From Oscillospiraceae bacterium (lineage in GTDB: Bacteria; Bacillota; Clostridia; Oscillospirales; Oscillospiraceae): 41,028 nucleotides of DNA. The first letter of the stretch is position 1, and every line of letters starts with the position of its first letter. A program made the position numbers and the translations under genes. Shown here piece by piece: positions 39,402 to 41,028 of the stretch. The stretch is taken from NCBI GenBank assembly GCA_902761635.1, contig CACWLG010000018.1:1-41028 (forward strand). The letters run 5' to 3'. The notes under the pieces are model-generated. The model did not search any database and was not told where the DNA came from. It saw only the letters and a list, made by a program, of their open reading frames with translations.

Positions 39402-40934
39402 ATGTCCCGTCAAAAGAAAAAACGCAAAGTCTCTGTCTTCTCCGTCATTCTGCTGCTCCTGCTGATCCTGGTCGCGCTGGGGCTTGCCCTGCTGCGGCCG
39501 AAGGGCGACCCCGCCCGGGCACTGAGCGCGCAGCTTGCGGGACGGATCCCGGTCGAAAACGAAACGCTCTCCGGTGTCGATGCCTCGATCGCGCAGGCTG
39601 CCGCGCGCTGCTTCTCCCTGGAGTATGGCGACTTCAGCCGGGGCTTTATGCGCGCCGAGGGGAGCGTGAACATCACGGCGCTGGACACGGCGCTTCTGGC
39701 CGAGGGGCTTGCCGGAGACATGCAGGCCCTGCTGGAAAAGCGCGCTGCCGGGGCGAAGCGCAGTGACGAGCTCTATGAGGCGGACGGTACGATCCGGGCC
39801 GCACTGTGCGAAACGCTCTATGCCGAGGCGATTGAGGCGCGGCTTTCCCACGCGCAGGACTACTGCACAGGCAGGAGCCTCCCGGTCTCCCTGCGTTTTG
39901 TGCGGGGTGAATGGGTCCCGGAGGATGCCGACAGCCTCTATGCCGCCGTCACCCCCACGCTCCCCGGCCGCCCGGGCTATACCGAGTCTGTCGCCGCGCT
40001 TCAGCCGGTTCGCCTGCACTATACCATCGCCCGCAGCGCGCCGAGCCCGATGCCGGACCCGGCCTGCTACGGAGAGACGACAGATCCCGACGAGGTTGCG
40101 GCCCTGCTGGAGACCGAGACAGCCAGGCGCCTGATCGCCGGGCAGAAGCTGGACTTTGATCCCCGGCGCGACATGCTGGGCAGGCCCATCTATTATTACC
40201 TGGACGAGACCATTCTCGCCCTCGTGTGGCAGAATGACGAGCACGGCGCCGTCGGCACCTTTGCGGAGGTCATCATCGCAGACGCAAGCCAGCTGCGCCG
40301 CAAGCTTGCCGACGACACCTTCGGCACCCTGCAATACTATTACCCCAGCGACTTTGCCGCCCAGACCAACGCGGTCGTCGCGGGCAGCGGCGACTTTTAC
40401 AACAGCGGCCGTCCCGACTATGGTCTGTATGTTTACGACGGGCAGCTCATGCGCGCAAATCTCCACGACGGACAGAGCTGCTTTTTCACGGAGAGCGGCG
40501 ACATGCTCTTCATCTACGAAAACCGCTTTGAGAGTGAGGAGGATGCCCAGCGTTTCATTGACGAAAACCACATTCCCTTCTCTCTGAGCTTCGGCCCGGT
40601 TCTGATCGACCACGGGGAGGACGTGACCCCCTATGACTATCCCCTTGGAGAGGTGCGGGACACCTATGCCCGCTGCGCCGTGGGCCAGCTCGGGGAGCGC
40701 CACTACCTGCTGATGACCATCAACTGCGAATCCCCCGACCACTATGTCTATGTCACCCTGCGGCAGGCAGCGGACTCGATGATCGCCCATGGCTGTCAGA
40801 ATGCCTACACGCTCGACGGCGGGCAGACCGGCAGCATCCTCATCGGCGGGCGGCTCATCAACCCCGTACAGTTCGGCGCGGAACGGGAGATGAGCGACAT
40901 TTTCTACTTTGCCACCGCCCTGCCGAATCCATAA
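39402..40934 (+). CDS. Membrane-anchored phosphodiester glycosidase-like (NAGPA) protein
   Basis: A 510-residue protein. Basic residues and one transmembrane helix (VFSVILLLLLILVALGLALL, about 12-31) anchor it with the rest outside. Residues about 35-300 are an unassigned helical region. From about 310 to 510 there is a NAGPA/phosphodiester glycosidase domain: AGSGDFYNSGRPDYGLYVYD, FSLSFGPVLIDHGED, RCAVGQLGERHYLLM and YTLDGGQTGSILIGG. In this family the DGG segment and the preceding aspartate line the active site. A role in wall or exopolysaccharide phosphodiester cleavage is plausible. AGGAGG lies 7 bases before the ATG. Its TAA is immediately followed by the intergenic repeat, with no terminator seen before the window ends. 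Confidence 0.88.
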   Translation: MSRQKKKRKVSVFSVILLLLLILVALGLALLRPKGDPARALSAQLAGRIPVENETLSGVDASIAQAAARCFSLEYGDFSRGFMRAEGSVNITALDTALLAEGLAGDMQALLEKRAAGAKRSDELYEADGTIRAALCETLYAEAIEARLSHAQDYCTGRSLPVSLRFVRGEWVPEDADSLYAAVTPTLPGRPGYTESVAALQPVRLHYTIARSAPSPMPDPACYGETTDPDEVAALLETETARRLIAGQKLDFDPRRDMLGRPIYYYLDETILALVWQNDEHGAVGTFAEVIIADASQLRRKLADDTFGTLQYYYPSDFAAQTNAVVAGSGDFYNSGRPDYGLYVYDGQLMRANLHDGQSCFFTESGDMLFIYENRFESEEDAQRFIDENHIPFSLSFGPVLIDHGEDVTPYDYPLGEVRDTYARCAVGQLGERHYLLMTINCESPDHYVYVTLRQAADSMIAHGCQNAYTLDGGQTGSILIGGRLINPVQFGAEREMSDIFYFATALPNP

Positions 40935-41028
40935 GGCAATACCGCATAATTCGGCAAGAGCAGATCCTGAGAAAATTTGGGTTCTGATAAAGGCACTTTT
41001 TCGCAGATGTACTTTGTGTACCTCAAGA
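40935..41028. repeat. Intergenic repeat copy cut by the window edge
   Basis: It starts at the base after the glycosidase stop. The first 21 bases equal those at 1580-1600, and 40935-40993 aligns with 7634-7691. After ACTTTTTC (40995-41002) the central segment (41003-41026) is the reverse complement of 7701-7724. The rest lies outside the window. Confidence 0.75.

Noticed and set aside
1-41028. Prophage, insertion sequence, CRISPR array, tRNA or rRNA genes
   Set aside because: None seen on either strand; the only mobile-looking DNA is the short intergenic repeat family, which has no transposase here.

Overview
This window reads as chromosomal DNA of a GC-rich, anaerobic, gut-type member of the Clostridia, most likely Oscillospirales. 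This is inferred from gene content: UPF0735/PheB-type ACT regulator, DUF3343, DUF975, NptA-PhoU, the M18 peptidase and a clostridial Fe-S/FAD oxidoreductase. AGGAGG-type ribosome sites and TATAAT promoters are common. No rRNA, tRNA, CRISPR array, integrase or insertion sequence was seen.

Region 1 (1-16.4 kb) is housekeeping, almost all on the minus strand. In transcription order: ybaK-uvrA; recD2-comFC-mreB-ispD-ispF; a DUF3343/cysteine-desulfurase pair; prfA, a fused TsaC-CoaE protein, an M18 aminopeptidase and a TepA/ClpP-like protease; then a membrane GGDEF protein with its own promoter. IspF carries a C-terminal tail of about 40 residues encoded by an intergenic repeat.

Region 2 (16.5-23.6 kb) holds a TetR-type regulator divergent from an ArsC/Spx-like protein, with inverted repeats over both -10 boxes; an ACT regulator followed by a SNF2 helicase; and a 901-residue multi-cluster Fe-S/FAD oxidoreductase followed by hypA, with no hydrogenase nearby.

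Region 3 (23.6-31.3 kb) is the accessory part. It starts with the 3' remnant of an amidohydrolase gene. A three-gene, ATGA-coupled operon follows: TerB_N/TerB_C protein, BrxD-like ATPase and BrxHI/Lhr-like helicase, a BREX-related cluster without methylase or phosphatase. Next come two genes on the minus strand, a ParB-like domain fused to a degenerate HAD domain and a stand-alone HAD paralogue, and a 68-residue LysM protein with a canonical double-glycine export leader.

Region 4 (31.3-41 kb) encodes a large repeat-containing exported protein, a VTT membrane protein, a DUF975 membrane protein, a radical SAM protein, an NptA-PhoU phosphate transporter, TatD and a membrane-anchored phosphodiester glycosidase-like protein. 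The last gene runs directly into another copy of the intergenic repeat.

The best candidates for undescribed biology are the TerB-BrxD-BrxHI triad, the double-glycine-leader LysM protein, the ParB-HAD/HAD pair, the TsaC-CoaE fusion, and the repeat family whose central segment lies in opposite orientations and extends IspF.
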